64,000 bases of DNA, taken from assembly GCF_002724055.1 (NCBI RefSeq), contig NZ_BDQY01000001.1:1-64000 (forward strand), in the 5' to 3' direction. This document shows, one piece after another, positions 51,963 through 62,719 of this stretch. Numbering within the stretch: position 1 is the first letter of the stretch; each line of letters begins with the position of its first letter. Under the pieces are notes generated by a model. That model was not told where the DNA came from, searched no databases, and was given only the letters and a program-made list of their open reading frames with translations. The stretch is from Tepidibacter mesophilus (GTDB lineage Bacteria; Bacillota; Clostridia; Peptostreptococcales; Peptostreptococcaceae). The translations under genes and the position numbers were made by a program.

Positions 51963-53018
51963 CTATTTTAAGCTCCCTTCATGTAACTGTCTATGTATAC
52001 TTATTAAATTGTCCATGGCTTTTTCAAATTCATTACAATCTATAATATCATCATATTTAAATTTATCAATAGAATATTTATATAACGGGTCATAATAATT
52101 TATTATAAGTTCTTTTGCTATCTTATCATATTGTTTTAAGCGAAGTTTCTCATTTAAGTAATTTGTTTTCTCATTTCCAAGTCTTTTTCTAAGTTTTTCT
52201 ATTGACTCTAATATTTTATTATCCTCTTTGGTGCTTAAATTCACATATTGATTTACCAATCTCTTTATTCTATTTTCTATACGATCTTCAACAAGTATGT
52301 GATATCCTTTTTCTATAGTCATATTATATATATTCTCTGGCAACATAACATACCCTACTCTTCTACTTTCACTTTCTGTAAATATGTATTTAGAATTTGA
52401 ATTTATTATATAATTAAACAATAATGTTTCAAACATCTTCTGGCTAGGAGGCTCTTTTTCAAATCCCAAATAACCAAATACTGATCCACAATTTTGAGCA
52501 AACCCTTCTAAGTCCAAACTACTTACGTCTTTGCTACTTAAATATTTAAGAGCATCTGTCTTTCCAACACCAGTCAATCCATGTAGTACTATAAATTCAT
52601 AATTTTTATCTGCATTTTCTAAAAAATTTATAACATAATTCCTATAACTTTTATAACCTCCATCCAGCTTATACATATTAATACCCAGTCCAGAATAAAA
52701 GTTCACTAAAAGAGAACTCCTCATTCCTCCTCTTGCGCAGTATACTACCAAATTATCATATTCAGTTGATAATTTCTTCAGTTTTATATAAATATCCTGT
52801 AATTTATCAGCTATTAATTCTAACCCTTTTTCTATAGCTTTTTCTTTTCCCTCTTGTTTATATAATGTTCCGACTATTTTTCTTTGTTCATCATTTAAAA
52901 TAGGGATATTAATAGAATTTATAATTCTATCCTCTGCATATTCTGACTCAGATCTTACATCTACAAATATAATATTTTTTAACTTTAAAGCATCTTCAAT
53001 TTCTATAACCTTACTCAA
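51963..53018 (-). CDS. mnmH: tRNA 2-selenouridine synthase
   Basis: 351 residues if started at the TTG at 53018, five bases after GGGTGA and one base after the ftsK stop; a TTG at 53042 inside ftsK is the alternative. A rhodanese domain (IIFVDVRSESEY, active Cys in VVYCARGGMRSS) is followed by a P-loop domain (HGLTGVGKTDAL). MnmH swaps sulfur for selenium at the wobble uridine of certain tRNAs, using selenophosphate. Its presence implies SelD elsewhere. Its place between ftsK and rimO is unusual relative to B. subtilis. Confidence 0.9.
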   Translation of the reverse strand: MSKVIEIEDALKLKNIIFVDVRSESEYAEDRIINSINIPILNDEQRKIVGTLYKQEGKEKAIEKGLELIADKLQDIYIKLKKLSTEYDNLVVYCARGGMRSSLLVNFYSGLGINMYKLDGGYKSYRNYVINFLENADKNYEFIVLHGLTGVGKTDALKYLSSKDVSSLDLEGFAQNCGSVFGYLGFEKEPPSQKMFETLLFNYIINSNSKYIFTESESRRVGYVMLPENIYNMTIEKGYHILVEDRIENRIKRLVNQYVNLSTKEDNKILESIEKLRKRLGNEKTNYLNEKLRLKQYDKIAKELIINYYDPLYKYSIDKFKYDDIIDCNEFEKAMDNLISIHRQLHEGSLK

Positions 53019-53019
53019 A

Positions 53020-55311
53020 TTATTCACCCACTGTACTTTCAAATTCTTCTTTCGTAACTAAAACTTTTCTAGGTTTACTTCCCTCACTTTGACCTATCAA
53101 TCCTCTTTCCTCCATTTGATCAATAAGTCGAGCTGCTCTATTATATCCTATTCTAAATTTTCTTTGAAGCATTGAAGCCGAAGCTTGATTGCTACTTATT
53201 ACAAGTTCTATGGCATCACTTAGTAAATCATCAACATCAGATGACTCCATATTTATTCCTTTATTTATATCTTCAATTATATCTTCTGTATATTTTACCT
53301 CTTCCACTTGGCTTTTTACAAAATTAACTACTTCTTCCACTTCATCGTCAGATATGAATGCACCTTGAAGTCTTACAGGCTTAGTAGCTCCAACAGGATA
53401 AAATAACATATCTCCTTTTCCTAAAAGTTTTTCTGCACCACCCATATCTAGTATTGTTCTTGAATCTGCCTGAGAAGATACAGCAAATGCAATTCTTGAC
53501 GGTATATTAGCTTTAATAACCCCTGTTATTACATCTACAGAAGGTCTTTGTGTGGCTACTATAAGATGCATACCTGCTGCTCTTGCCATCTGTGCCAATC
53601 TACATATAGCGTCTTCTACATCATTAGGACTTACCATCATTAAATCTGCAAGTTCATCTATTATTATTACTATCTTAGGCAATTTTTCTTCTATTTTATT
53701 ATTGTATCCAGTTATATCCCTTACTGAATTTTGTGCAAATAATTTATATCTTCTATTCATCTCGCTTACTGCCCAATTAAGAGCAGATGCTGCTTTTTTA
53801 GGATCTGTCACAACTGGTATAAGCAAATGTGGTATCCCATTATAATTTGTAAGTTCTACAACTTTTGGATCTATCATTAAAAACTTAACTTCATCTGGCT
53901 TTGATTTATATAATATACTATTTATAAGTGTATTAACACAAACACTTTTACCAGATCCAGTTGCACCTGCTATAAGTAGGTGAGGCATTTTTGCTATATC
54001 CGTAATTATAGGCATTCCTGATATATCTTTACCCAATGAAAATGATAGTTTTGATTCATTATTTGTAAACTCTTTAGATTCTATAACCTCTCTTAGTGTT
54101 ACAATTTGAACTTGTTCATTTGGAACTTCTATCCCAACAGCTGCTTTGCCTGGTATAGGTGCCTCTATTCTTATACTCTTTGCAGCTAAGCTTAAAGCAA
54201 TATCATCAACTAATCCTACAATTTTACTAACTTTTACTCCTGCTTTTGGTTGGATTTCATATCTAGTTATAGTTGGTCCTTTAGTAACTTGGTTTATATT
54301 TGCTTCTACACCGAAATCTTTTAGTGTTTGTTCTAATACTTTAGCATTCTTTAGTATTTGCTTTTTATCTTTTATATCTGTATTATTGCTAGATTCTTTT
54401 AACAAATCCAAACTAGGTATCTCATAATCCGAAAAATTCTCAACATCTGAGTCCGTTACTATTTTTATTTCTTTTTCTTTATTACTTCTATCTTTGTCCA
54501 TATTTTCTACATCAGATTCTTTAATATTATTATCTTCTACAATTAATTTACTGTATACTTTATTATCTACATTATCTATTTCAGTTTTAGGTTCTTGATC
54601 AAAATTTATTATTTTTATAGGCTTTTCTTTTGAATTTTCTTCATAAGAATCTTCCCTATTGTTAATTGTAACCTTCTTTTTAGTTTTATTATTTTGTTTT
54701 TTTTCAACTGTTACAAACCCGACGACAAAATTTTTAAAAACAATAAAGCTATCTTTTAATACATTATTTAATATTTTTAATGCATCTTGTATTGATATGT
54801 TAAAACCAAATAAAGTAATAACAACCACAGCAAAACTACTAACTATATAAGAACCTTTAAGTCCAAATAATTTAATAAAATAATATGCTATTATAGTACT
54901 AAATATCCCACTCCCGTTACCCTCTATAGATATTGAAAATATTATTTTTAAATTTCGAGATATAAACGGACTATCTATTGGTATAAAATCCTTCTTCATA
55001 AGTCCATAAGTTAAAATTATTATAAATATCAAAGGATAATACAATTTGTAATTCTTTATATTTTTAATTTTATCACTATTTATTAAATTGATTACTCCTA
55101 TTAAAATTATAATATATGGTACTATTATAGATAGTTTCGAGAAAAATCCCAAAAACATTACCTTGATAAAATACCCAACTTGCCCCATAGAATCAGTCTT
55201 TAAACTATATAAAAGGAATAATCCTAAAAATATCAAGCTAAGGTCTCTAAGTTCTTGCATAAACTTATTATCTAGCTTGTTTTTAGCTTGTCTTTTCTTT
55301 CTTTTTCCCAT
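53020..55311 (-). CDS. spoIIIE: FtsK/SpoIIIE-family DNA translocase
   Basis: 763 residues from ATG 55311, after GGGGTGA. Four or five N-terminal membrane helices, a charged linker (about 200-320), then the motor with Walker [10 protein letters not shown], Walker [14 protein letters not shown] and [20 protein letters not shown] winged-helix gamma domain ([20 protein letters not shown]) ends it. It pumps chromosomal DNA through septa at division and into the forespore. In a spore former with one visible copy, SpoIIIE/FtsK duty cannot be separated. Confidence 0.95.
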   Translation of the reverse strand: MGKRKKRQAKNKLDNKFMQELRDLSLIFLGLFLLYSLKTDSMGQVGYFIKVMFLGFFSKLSIIVPYIIILIGVINLINSDKIKNIKNYKLYYPLIFIIILTYGLMKKDFIPIDSPFISRNLKIIFSISIEGNGSGIFSTIIAYYFIKLFGLKGSYIVSSFAVVVITLFGFNISIQDALKILNNVLKDSFIVFKNFVVGFVTVEKKQNNKTKKKVTINNREDSYEENSKEKPIKIINFDQEPKTEIDNVDNKVYSKLIVEDNNIKESDVENMDKDRSNKEKEIKIVTDSDVENFSDYEIPSLDLLKESSNNTDIKDKKQILKNAKVLEQTLKDFGVEANINQVTKGPTITRYEIQPKAGVKVSKIVGLVDDIALSLAAKSIRIEAPIPGKAAVGIEVPNEQVQIVTLREVIESKEFTNNESKLSFSLGKDISGMPIITDIAKMPHLLIAGATGSGKSVCVNTLINSILYKSKPDEVKFLMIDPKVVELTNYNGIPHLLIPVVTDPKKAASALNWAVSEMNRRYKLFAQNSVRDITGYNNKIEEKLPKIVIIIDELADLMMVSPNDVEDAICRLAQMARAAGMHLIVATQRPSVDVITGVIKANIPSRIAFAVSSQADSRTILDMGGAEKLLGKGDMLFYPVGATKPVRLQGAFISDDEVEEVVNFVKSQVEEVKYTEDIIEDINKGINMESSDVDDLLSDAIELVISSNQASASMLQRKFRIGYNRAARLIDQMEERGLIGQSEGSKPRKVLVTKEEFESTVGE

Positions 55312-55440
55312 AAGCATCACCCCGTCAAAATATATAATACATAGATTATGTACATAAAGCGAAAACTTAATTCAGATGGAATCTTTATCTCAGCTGAACT
55401 TTTAATTTTCAGATAAATTGTGTATATTATTACATTAATA

Positions 55441-55471
55441 AAAGTGTTAATGCCTTTCACACTAACACTTT
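55441..55471 (-). terminator. Terminator of the tepA-like gene
   Basis: AAAGTGTTA pairs with TAACACTTT with a 13-base loop, 20 bases past the stop codon. T-rich flanks follow leftward. Confidence 0.65.
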
Positions 55472-55491
55472 CATTTTATAATTATAACATA

Positions 55492-56205
55492 TTATTTATT
55501 TTCCTGCGAATTTTCATCCGATTTTTCATCTGATATCAAATTTTTTAGATACTGTATTGCATCTTTTAATCCTCCTACTTCATTTATCAAATCATATTCT
55601 ACCGCTTCTTTTCCGATTAGTACGCTACCTACATCATTTACAAGTTCATCTCTTGAATTCATTAATTTATTTAGATTCTCTTTATCTATATTTGATGTTC
55701 TAGTTATAAAATCTGTAATCCTTTGCTGCATTTTTCTAAAATACTCAAAAGTTTCACTTACTCCTATTACAAGTCCATTCATTCTTATTGGATGAATTGT
55801 CATAGTTGCAGTTGGAGCTATAAAAGAATAGTCTCCTGATGTTGCAAGAGGAACTCCAATACTATGACTTCCACCTAACACAAGTGTAACAGTATGTTTA
55901 GATAAACTATTTATGAGTTCAGATATGGCTAATCCTGCCTCTACATCTCCTCCTACAGTATTTAATATTATAAGCACTCCTTTTACATTCGGATTCTCTT
56001 CAATTGCGTATAATTGAGGAATTATATGCTCATATTTAGTTGTTTTTTTCTGAGGAGCAGACATCATGTGTCCTTCTATTTCACCAATTATACTTATACA
56101 CTGTATTTCTTTATTCTCAAATGGTAAATTAGGAGTACCTAACTGCTTTATATCTTCTATCATATCCTTATTTTTAGACTCATCTTTATTTTTTTTATTT
56201 TCCAT
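55492..56205 (-). CDS. tepA: ClpP-like serine protease, TepA type
   Basis: 237 residues from ATG 56205 after AGGAGG. The ClpP/crotonase-like core shows in VLIILNTVGGDVEAGLAISE, GGSHSIGVPLATSGD (with the presumed nucleophile Ser) and TMTIHPIRMNGLVIG. There is no signal peptide. TepA-like proteases sit between ftsK and dapG in many Firmicutes and were linked to spore outgrowth and protein export in B. subtilis. The substrate is unknown. Confidence 0.85.
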   Translation of the reverse strand: MENKKNKDESKNKDMIEDIKQLGTPNLPFENKEIQCISIIGEIEGHMMSAPQKKTTKYEHIIPQLYAIEENPNVKGVLIILNTVGGDVEAGLAISELINSLSKHTVTLVLGGSHSIGVPLATSGDYSFIAPTATMTIHPIRMNGLVIGVSETFEYFRKMQQRITDFITRTSNIDKENLNKLMNSRDELVNDVGSVLIGKEAVEYDLINEVGGLKDAIQYLKNLISDEKSDENSQENK

Positions 56206-56289
56206 AATTTCCTCCTATTATTGTAGTTACATTGACAAACAATTTACATTCATCTTATTTTGCCCAATATATAGGAATTTAAGCAAAAA

Positions 56290-56317
56290 AATAAGTTGCT
56301 ATTTATAGCAACTTATT
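56290..56317 (-). terminator. Terminator of dapG
   Basis: AATAAGTTGCT pairs with AGCAACTTATT with a six-base loop, followed leftward by a T-run. It is 46 bases past the dapG stop. Confidence 0.85.
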
Positions 56318-56362
56318 AAAACTTAATTTATATAATTTTAAAAAAATCAAGTTACTTGTATT

Positions 56363-57577
56363 TTATTTTGATAAATTAAATTCTTTATGAAGAGCATTAA
56401 CAGCTTTTATTAGATCTTCTTGTTTTATTAGACAAGATATAGTCATGCGTGAATCTGAAGTTTGAAGTATTTCTATTTTAGCCTCAGATAATACTCTAAC
56501 TATTCTAACCATGACTCCTGGAATGCCATTTATTCTGCTACCTATTAAAGTCACTTTTGAGCAATTTTTTACTATTTCATAGGTTATATCGTATTTATCA
56601 AGTAATTTTTCAAGACACTTCAATTTTTCTTCTTCAATAGTAAATGCCTTTTCTTTAACAAAAAAATTAATCATATCTATACTTATCTCATTTTGTTCCA
56701 TATCACTTAATAAATCTGTAAATGTAGTCTCTTTACAATCTATAATTTTAACTTGTGCTATACCATTTGCATTAGCTATACCAGTCATTAAATCTTTTTT
56801 ATTATTCATATACGTATCTATTTCTCTTGATAAATACGAACCTATACTGGTTCCATTTTCTGGATTTGAAGTATTTTTTATTTTCAAAACAATATTATTA
56901 TTTTTAGCTATTTCAACAGCTCTTGGGTGAATGACCTTAGCTCCTTTTTCAGCCATTTGAAATACGTCATCATAATTTATGCACTCTATAACTTTAGCAT
57001 TTGGTTCTATTCTAGGATCAGCAGTCATTATTCCGTCTACATCTGTGTAAATTTCAACAATTTTCGCACTTAGCCCTGCTCCAACAATTACAGCTGATGT
57101 ATCACTACCTCCCCTTCCAAGTGTTGTAACCTCTCCATCCTCTGTTATCCCTTGAAATCCAGTTACTACCACTACATTATTTTTTTCTAACTCTTTCTTT
57201 ATTCTCTGTGGATTTACCTTAACAACTGATGAGTCTCCATATTTTCCATTAGTAATAATTCCAGCTTGAGCACCTGTTAATAATATAGAATTAATCTTTT
57301 TACTTTTTAATATATTAACAAGTAAAGTACCTGATATTATCTCCCCACAAGACATTATAAGATCAAGTTCTCTCTTTGACATATCCTCATTGGCTTGTTT
57401 ACAAAGTTGTATAAGAGTATCTGTTGCGTATGGAGCTCCTTTTCTTCCCATTGCAGAAACTACAATAACTAAATCATACCCATCATCTTTGTGTTTTTTT
57501 ATTATTTCACATACCTTATCCATTTTTTCATATGATTCTACTGATGTTCCTCCAAATTTTTGAACTAATATATTCAT
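56363..57577 (-). CDS. dapG: Aspartate kinase (DapG type)
   Basis: 404 residues from ATG 57577 after GGAGG. VQKFGGTSVESYEKM, GRGGSDTSAVIVGAGL and YTDVDGIMTADPR are the catalytic motifs; two ACT domains follow from about residue 265 (VTLIGSRINGIPGVMVRIVR). It phosphorylates aspartate for lysine, diaminopimelate and dipicolinate, the last needed for spores. It has no riboswitch; control is probably allosteric. It is 17 bases after ymxH, in an operon with the M16 peptidase gene. Confidence 0.95.
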   Translation of the reverse strand: MNILVQKFGGTSVESYEKMDKVCEIIKKHKDDGYDLVIVVSAMGRKGAPYATDTLIQLCKQANEDMSKRELDLIMSCGEIISGTLLVNILKSKKINSILLTGAQAGIITNGKYGDSSVVKVNPQRIKKELEKNNVVVVTGFQGITEDGEVTTLGRGGSDTSAVIVGAGLSAKIVEIYTDVDGIMTADPRIEPNAKVIECINYDDVFQMAEKGAKVIHPRAVEIAKNNNIVLKIKNTSNPENGTSIGSYLSREIDTYMNNKKDLMTGIANANGIAQVKIIDCKETTFTDLLSDMEQNEISIDMINFFVKEKAFTIEEEKLKCLEKLLDKYDITYEIVKNCSKVTLIGSRINGIPGVMVRIVRVLSEAKIEILQTSDSRMTISCLIKQEDLIKAVNALHKEFNLSK

Positions 57578-57594
57578 AACCTAGCCCTCCAACG

Positions 57595-57840
57595 TTATAT
57601 ATTACCTTCATATTCAATTATAATCATATCATTACCTATTTTTTTTACGTTTTTCCACGGTACCTCTAAGCTAGATTTGTCTTTCCTAAATGAAAAGAAA
57701 CTTCTATCTCTTGGTATAACTAAGGACATAATTTTACCCGTTCCTTCATCAACTACCAAGTCTGATTCAGCTATAATTCCCAGTCTTTCCCCTGTTGTCA
57801 AATTAACAATCTCTTTACCAGCAATAGAAGACAATTTCAT
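57595..57840 (-). CDS. ymxH: PRC-barrel sporulation protein YlmC/YmxH
   Basis: 81 residues from ATG 57840 after GGGGGAG. The single PRC-barrel domain (GKEIVNLTTGERLGIIAESD, VPWKNVKKIGNDMIIIEYEG) is characteristic. The family is conserved next to dapG and the M16 peptidase in spore formers and is needed in sporulation, though its biochemical role is not settled. It lies 11 bases after the peptidase gene. Confidence 0.85.
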   Translation of the reverse strand: MKLSSIAGKEIVNLTTGERLGIIAESDLVVDEGTGKIMSLVIPRDRSFFSFRKDKSSLEVPWKNVKKIGNDMIIIEYEGNI

Positions 57841-57851
57841 ACTGCTCCCCC

Positions 57852-59093
57852 CTAAAAACTTAAATTTTCACTGTTTTTACCAACTACAGAAATAGCTATT
57901 TTATCTGTATTAAAAATATCTTTTATTATATTATCTATTTCATCATCTGTTACATTGTTTATTTTGTTTATTATATCTTTCGGATTATTTACTTTATTTA
58001 ATAAAATTTGTGACTTACCCATAGACATCATTCTGCTACTAGTACTTTCAAGACCTAATATATAATTTCCCTTTAATTGTTCTTTTGACCTTTTTATTTC
58101 ATCTTTTGTAAGACTGTACTCTCTAATTAATTTTATTTCATTAACAATAGAATTGTATACTTTATATATATTTTTTTCACTCATGCTACAAGCTATATTA
58201 AATACTCCTAATCCCTTGTTTAACGTCAAATATGAGTAAATAGAATATACCGTGCCTTGATCCTCTCTTATATTTTGAAATAATCTTGAGCTCATACTAG
58301 ATCCAAATATATTGTTTACAATTGATAAAGCATATATATGTTCACTTTCAAGTCCTATACTTTCAAGCCCCATACATAAATTCATTTGCTCTATATCTTT
58401 ATTTCTAGTTACGATTCCTAGATTAAAATTGCAATTATTAATGTCTATGTTTTTATTTTTTTTATTATTCCACCCTTTAAATTTTTGTTCTATGAGTTCA
58501 ACCATATTATCAAAGTCGAAATTACCACATATTGATATTACGCAATTACTAGGAACATAATGTTCTTCAAAAAATTTAATCATATTTTCTTTTTTTATTT
58601 TTTGTAATGAAGTTTTTGTTCCCAATATATTCCTTCCAATTCCTTGATTTTTATAAATCATTTCAAATAGAATATCATGCGCTAAATCTTCTGGTGAGTC
58701 CTCATACATATTTATTTCTTCGAGTATAACACTTCTCTCTTTTGATATATCCTCATCTAAAAATAAAGGATTTAATATCATATCCGCCAATATATTTATC
58801 CCAGATTCTATATGTTCATCAAGCATTTTCACATAATAACAAGTTGTTTCTTTACTAGTAAAAGCATTTATGTTTCCACCTAAATTATCTACTTCCTCAG
58901 CTATTTTTTTGGCCGTTCTATTTTTAGTACCTTTAAATAACATATGCTCTATAAAATGAGACATCCCATTTGTATATTCATCTTCATGCCTACTACCGAC
59001 ATCTATCCAAATTCCGAAACTCACAGAGTTTACATAATTTATTTCTTCACCTACTATAACCAGACCATTATCCAAAGTATATTTTTTAGTCAC
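57852..59093 (-). CDS. M16-family zinc metallopeptidase (YmxG/MlpA type)
   Basis: 413 residues from a GTG at 59093 after GGGAGG. HFIEH at 46-50 is the inverted zinc motif HxxEH, with the third ligand Glu in the region of EEVDNLGGNINAFTSKE. A second, inactive M16 half follows with SRLFQNIREDQGTVYSIYSY. The family resembles mitochondrial processing peptidase. It is the first gene of the peptidase-ymxH-dapG group. The cell substrate is unknown. Confidence 0.9.
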   Translation of the reverse strand: MTKKYTLDNGLVIVGEEINYVNSVSFGIWIDVGSRHEDEYTNGMSHFIEHMLFKGTKNRTAKKIAEEVDNLGGNINAFTSKETTCYYVKMLDEHIESGINILADMILNPLFLDEDISKERSVILEEINMYEDSPEDLAHDILFEMIYKNQGIGRNILGTKTSLQKIKKENMIKFFEEHYVPSNCVISICGNFDFDNMVELIEQKFKGWNNKKNKNIDINNCNFNLGIVTRNKDIEQMNLCMGLESIGLESEHIYALSIVNNIFGSSMSSRLFQNIREDQGTVYSIYSYLTLNKGLGVFNIACSMSEKNIYKVYNSIVNEIKLIREYSLTKDEIKRSKEQLKGNYILGLESTSSRMMSMGKSQILLNKVNNPKDIINKINNVTDDEIDNIIKDIFNTDKIAISVVGKNSENLSF

Positions 59094-59163
59094 TTTCTAG
59101 CCTCCCAACCTTTAAAGTTATACATCTAATTATAGTTTACATTATATATTTATTCAACATTTA

Positions 59164-59204
59164 AAATTCGTCTACTCACTAACGCGGTGACTCATGTCGC
59201 CAAC
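59164..59204. repeat. Extragenic repeat, copy 2
   Basis: AAATTCGTCTA...GTGACTCATGTCGCCAAC matches copy 1 at 46917-46956 at most positions. It lies between the peptidase and deacetylase genes. Confidence 0.55.
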
Positions 59205-59217
59205 CTGTGTTGATTTA

Positions 59218-59928
59218 CTATATATCAAATATATCACTAAGTCTTCCAACCTCATATCCACTATTTCTTACAGTTTCTATTATGGATTTTAAAGATTGTG
59301 ATGTGGCTTCCGTTGGGTGCATTAATATAATGCCAGATTCCTCTACCCCTTTTGATTTTATTCTATTTACTATTTCCTCAGGATTGTCTTTGTACTTCCA
59401 ATCTATAGTATCCAATGTCCATTTTACAGGTATATAATTTAAATCAAATGCAGCTTTCACAGTATTTTCACTATAATACCCAGATGGAGGTTCAAAAAAT
59501 TTAGTATCCTCATTTATTATATTATCTATTATATTCTTTGACTTTTTTATTTCATCGTAATTTGATTGATAATCAAGCTTACTATAATCAGTGTGTTTAT
59601 AACCATGGTTCCCAATCTCATGACCATCAGATTTTATTTTCATGAGTATATCAGGATATTTATCTGCCCACCTGCCTGTAACCATGAAGGTTATTTTAAC
59701 ATTTTCTTCTTTAAGAGTTTTAAGCATACTATCTATGTATTCATTCCCCCAATCTACATTACAAGTTATGGCTACATGGTTTGAATTTTCTTTATCGCCT
59801 TTATAAAATGGTTCTTGCTTATTATCAAAGCAGGTTATACTATAGTTTGTTATAATGCTCATAATTCCAATAGCTAATATAATCAGTGTTAATGTAATTA
59901 CTTTTTTCTTTTTAATTATAAATATCAT
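59218..59928 (-). CDS. Polysaccharide deacetylase (NodB/PdaB-like)
   Basis: 236 residues from ATG 59928, after AAAGGAG. An N-terminal signal anchor (VITLTLIILAIGIMSIITNY) places the domain outside the membrane. The NodB metal motif HEIGNHGYKHTDYS keeps its His pair. The first motif, normally TFDDG, is NVDWG, with one acidic residue kept, as seen in YlxY/PdaB-type sporulation proteins. EPPSGYYSE is the third motif. It probably acts on peptidoglycan or spore cortex glycans; the altered first motif may lower activity. It follows pnp in the same direction. Confidence 0.85.
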   Translation of the reverse strand: MIFIIKKKKVITLTLIILAIGIMSIITNYSITCFDNKQEPFYKGDKENSNHVAITCNVDWGNEYIDSMLKTLKEENVKITFMVTGRWADKYPDILMKIKSDGHEIGNHGYKHTDYSKLDYQSNYDEIKKSKNIIDNIINEDTKFFEPPSGYYSENTVKAAFDLNYIPVKWTLDTIDWKYKDNPEEIVNRIKSKGVEESGIILMHPTEATSQSLKSIIETVRNSGYEVGRLSDIFDI

Positions 59929-60028
59929 AAATCCATCTCCTTTAAATTTCACTTTATCTTGAGGATACTAAGTTTAATACCTCGTCCAATATATATCTAT
60001 TATCTAATTGATGGATTTATGCAATAAA

Positions 60029-60058
60029 AAAATAAGCACTTTACAAAGCGCTTATTTT
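60029..60058 (-). terminator. Terminator at the pnp end
   Basis: AAAATAAGCACT pairs with AGCGCTTATTTT with one mismatch and a six-base loop; it includes the last codons of pnp and gives a T-run. Confidence 0.85.
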
Positions 60059-62172
60059 ACTTCTGTATCTTTTTTTTCAGTTTCTTTCTTTTCAGGTTTT
60101 TCAATCAATGCCTTTCTTGAAAGATTTATTCTTCCTTGTTTATCTATTTCAGTAACTTTAACTTTTACTATATCTCCTATTTTTAGAACATCTTCAACTT
60201 TTTCTACTCTTTCATGAGCTATATTAGATATATGAATTAAGCCTTCTTTTTTAGGTAATATTTCTACAAAAGCACCAAAATTCATTATTCTAGTCACTTT
60301 TCCTTCATATATTTCCCCTTCTTCAACTTCTTTAACAATAGTTAATATCATATCTTTTGCTCTTTGTCCTAATTCTTTATCCGGAGACATTATAAATACT
60401 TCTCCATCTTTTTCTATATCTATTTTAACACCAGTCTCTTCTATTATACTAGTTATAGTTTTTCCACCAGGTCCTATAACATCTCTAACTTTATCTGGAT
60501 CTATTTTTAATTTTATTATTCTAGGAGCATATTCAGACATTTCTTCTCTATGAGTATCTAATGTTTTCTTCATTTCATTCAGTATATGAATTCTACCTTC
60601 TTTAGCTTGTGCAAGTGCAGTTTTTAGTATTTCTTTGTCTATACCAGCTATTTTTATATCCATTTGTATAGCTGTTATTCCATTTGGAGTCCCCGCAACT
60701 TTAAAGTCCATATCTCCTAAGAAATCTTCCATTCCTTGTATATCAGATAAAATAGCTATATTCTCATTTTCTTTTATAAGTCCCATTGCAATACCAGCTA
60801 CCATATCCTTTATAGGAACTCCTGCATCAAGTAATGACAATGTACTTCCACAAACACTTGCTTGAGATGTAGATCCATTAGAACTTAATACTTCCGATAC
60901 CAATCTTATTGTATATGGGAACTCTTCTTTACTTGGAATAACAGGCTCAAGTGCTCTTTCTGCAAGTGCTCCATGTCCTATTTCTCTTCTTCCAGGACCT
61001 CTTAACGGTCTTGTTTCTCCTACACTGTATGCAGGGAAATTATAATGATGCATATATCTTTTATTTTCTTCATCTTCAAGACCATCTATTATTTGTACAT
61101 CACCTAGTGCTCCAAGAGTTGCTACAGTTAAAACCTGTGTTTGTCCTCTTGTGAAAAGTCCTGAGCCATGTGTTCTTGGAAGAACTCCAACTTCTGACCA
61201 TATAGATCTTATCTCATCCGATTTTCTGTTATCAGGTCTTATTTTCTCATTTACAATCATATCTCTTACTAATTCTTTTATTATACTATGTAAAACAGAG
61301 TCTACATCTTTAATATTTTCTGGATATATTTGTTCAAAATGAGATAAAGTATCTTCTTTAACTTTTGCCATTTTTTCAGCTCTTTCAAGCTTTTCAATTG
61401 TTTTTATAGCTTGTCTCATATTTTCACAAGCATATTCTCTAACTGCAGCTTCAATATCATCATCAGCCTTATATAAAACAACATCTTGCTTTGACTTTCC
61501 AATTTCTGCTACTATTGTTTCAATGAATGCAACTATTTCTTTTATTTGCTCATGAGCAAACATAATAGCATCTAGCATTAAATCTTCACTTACTTCATTC
61601 GCACCAGCTTCAACCATCATAATAGCGTCTTTAGTTCCAGATACTACTAGGTTTAATTGGCTTTCTTTTTTTTGCTCTACAGTAGGGTTAACAATAAATT
61701 CTCCATCCATTAATCCTATACATATAGATCCAGTTGGACCATTAAATGGTATATCTGATATAGAAAGAGCAACAGATGAACCTATCATTGCTACTATATC
61801 AGTAGGACAATTTGGATCCGTAGACATTACAGTTGCTACAACTTGTACATCATTTCTATATCCTTTTGGAAATAAAGGTCTAATAGGTCTATCTATTAAT
61901 CTAGATGTTAGAATAGCCTTTTCTGATGGTCTTCCTTCTCTTTTTATAAATCCTCCAGGTATTTTACCAACTGAGTATAGTCTTTCCTCATAATCAACGC
62001 TAAGTGGGAAAAAATCTATTCCCTCTCTTGGTTGTGAAGATGCACATGCATTCACAAGTACAACACTACCCCCATATTTTAACATACAACTTCCATTTGA
62101 CATTTCACATACTTTACCTATTTCCACAGAAAGTTTTCTTCCTGCTAAATCCATCTCAAAATTTTTATACAT
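60052..62172 (-). CDS. pnp: Polynucleotide phosphorylase
   Basis: 706 residues from ATG 62172 after AGGAGG. Two RNase PH domains ([47 protein letters not shown]), then a KH domain ([15 protein letters not shown]) and an S1 domain ([17 protein letters not shown]) are complete. It degrades RNA 3' to 5' by phosphorolysis. It lies downstream of rpsO, as in most bacteria, with a terminator between the two. Confidence 0.98.
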   Translation of the reverse strand: MYKNFEMDLAGRKLSVEIGKVCEMSNGSCMLKYGGSVVLVNACASSQPREGIDFFPLSVDYEERLYSVGKIPGGFIKREGRPSEKAILTSRLIDRPIRPLFPKGYRNDVQVVATVMSTDPNCPTDIVAMIGSSVALSISDIPFNGPTGSICIGLMDGEFIVNPTVEQKKESQLNLVVSGTKDAIMMVEAGANEVSEDLMLDAIMFAHEQIKEIVAFIETIVAEIGKSKQDVVLYKADDDIEAAVREYACENMRQAIKTIEKLERAEKMAKVKEDTLSHFEQIYPENIKDVDSVLHSIIKELVRDMIVNEKIRPDNRKSDEIRSIWSEVGVLPRTHGSGLFTRGQTQVLTVATLGALGDVQIIDGLEDEENKRYMHHYNFPAYSVGETRPLRGPGRREIGHGALAERALEPVIPSKEEFPYTIRLVSEVLSSNGSTSQASVCGSTLSLLDAGVPIKDMVAGIAMGLIKENENIAILSDIQGMEDFLGDMDFKVAGTPNGITAIQMDIKIAGIDKEILKTALAQAKEGRIHILNEMKKTLDTHREEMSEYAPRIIKLKIDPDKVRDVIGPGGKTITSIIEETGVKIDIEKDGEVFIMSPDKELGQRAKDMILTIVKEVEEGEIYEGKVTRIMNFGAFVEILPKKEGLIHISNIAHERVEKVEDVLKIGDIVKVKVTEIDKQGRINLSRKALIEKPEKKETEKKDTEVK

Positions 62173-62300
62173 AATTTTCCTCCTCTCATAGGTAAAAGAT
62201 ACTACAAATTTTAATTTTAGTAAACAATTTTATTTAAAATACGTCATATATTTATTATTCCCTAATAGGAATATATTATAATTTATTATGTATTTAAAAA

Positions 62301-62319
62301 GAGCAGGTAAACCCTGCCC
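62301..62319 (-). terminator. rpsO-pnp intergenic terminator
   Basis: Leftward GGGCAGG-GTTTA-CCTGCTC with one G-U pair, then five T. Being just after the rpsO stop, it should uncouple rpsO from pnp, possibly in part. Confidence 0.8.
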
Positions 62320-62323
62320 TTTA

Positions 62324-62590
62324 TTATTTTCTTAATCCTAATTTTTCGATTAAAGTCTTGTATCTGTTTAAATCTTTTTCTTTTAAATACTTAAGTAAAC
62401 GTCTTCTGCTTCCAACCATCTTTAAAAGACCTCTTCTTGAGTGGTGATCTTTTTTGTGCATTTTTAAGTGATCATTTAACTCATTTATTCTAGTAGTAAG
62501 TAATGCTATTTGAACTTCTGGAGAACCAGTATCTCCCTCATGAGTCTTATAAGTCTCTATTATTTCTTGCTTTTTAGTTCCTTGTAACAT
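62324..62590 (-). CDS. rpsO: 30S ribosomal protein S15
   Basis: 88 residues, the normal length, from ATG 62590 after GGAGG; an upstream in-frame start overlaps this site. [35 protein letters not shown] and [20 protein letters not shown] are the S15 signature. It binds 16S rRNA early in 30S assembly. A folded leader upstream suggests autoregulation by S15. Confidence 0.98.
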   Translation of the reverse strand: MLQGTKKQEIIETYKTHEGDTGSPEVQIALLTTRINELNDHLKMHKKDHHSRRGLLKMVGSRRRLLKYLKEKDLNRYKTLIEKLGLRK

Positions 62591-62622
62591 ATTAAAAACA
62601 CCTCCATATTTTTTTAGCACCT

Positions 62623-62661
62623 ATTGCTAAGCATTCGTCGGTGAATCAAATGCCGAGCAAT
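62623..62661 (-). promoter_or_regulatory. rpsO leader hairpin, candidate S15 autoregulatory element
   Basis: In the leader, ATTGCT (cg) GCATT pairs with AATGC (tt) AGCAAT: two stems split by a symmetric internal loop with a 13-base apical loop. It lies 33 bases before the rpsO ATG. Structured rpsO leaders bound by S15 are known in several bacteria. Confidence 0.6.
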
Positions 62662-62719
62662 GGTTTCAACTTTAATTATTGTAACACAACTTAGTTTATA
62701 AGTAAACTTATTTTTTATA

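Noticed and set aside
57578-57594. Lysine riboswitch before dapG
   Set aside because: The gap to ymxH is 17 bases, so no room exists for it, and none is seen upstream of the operon.
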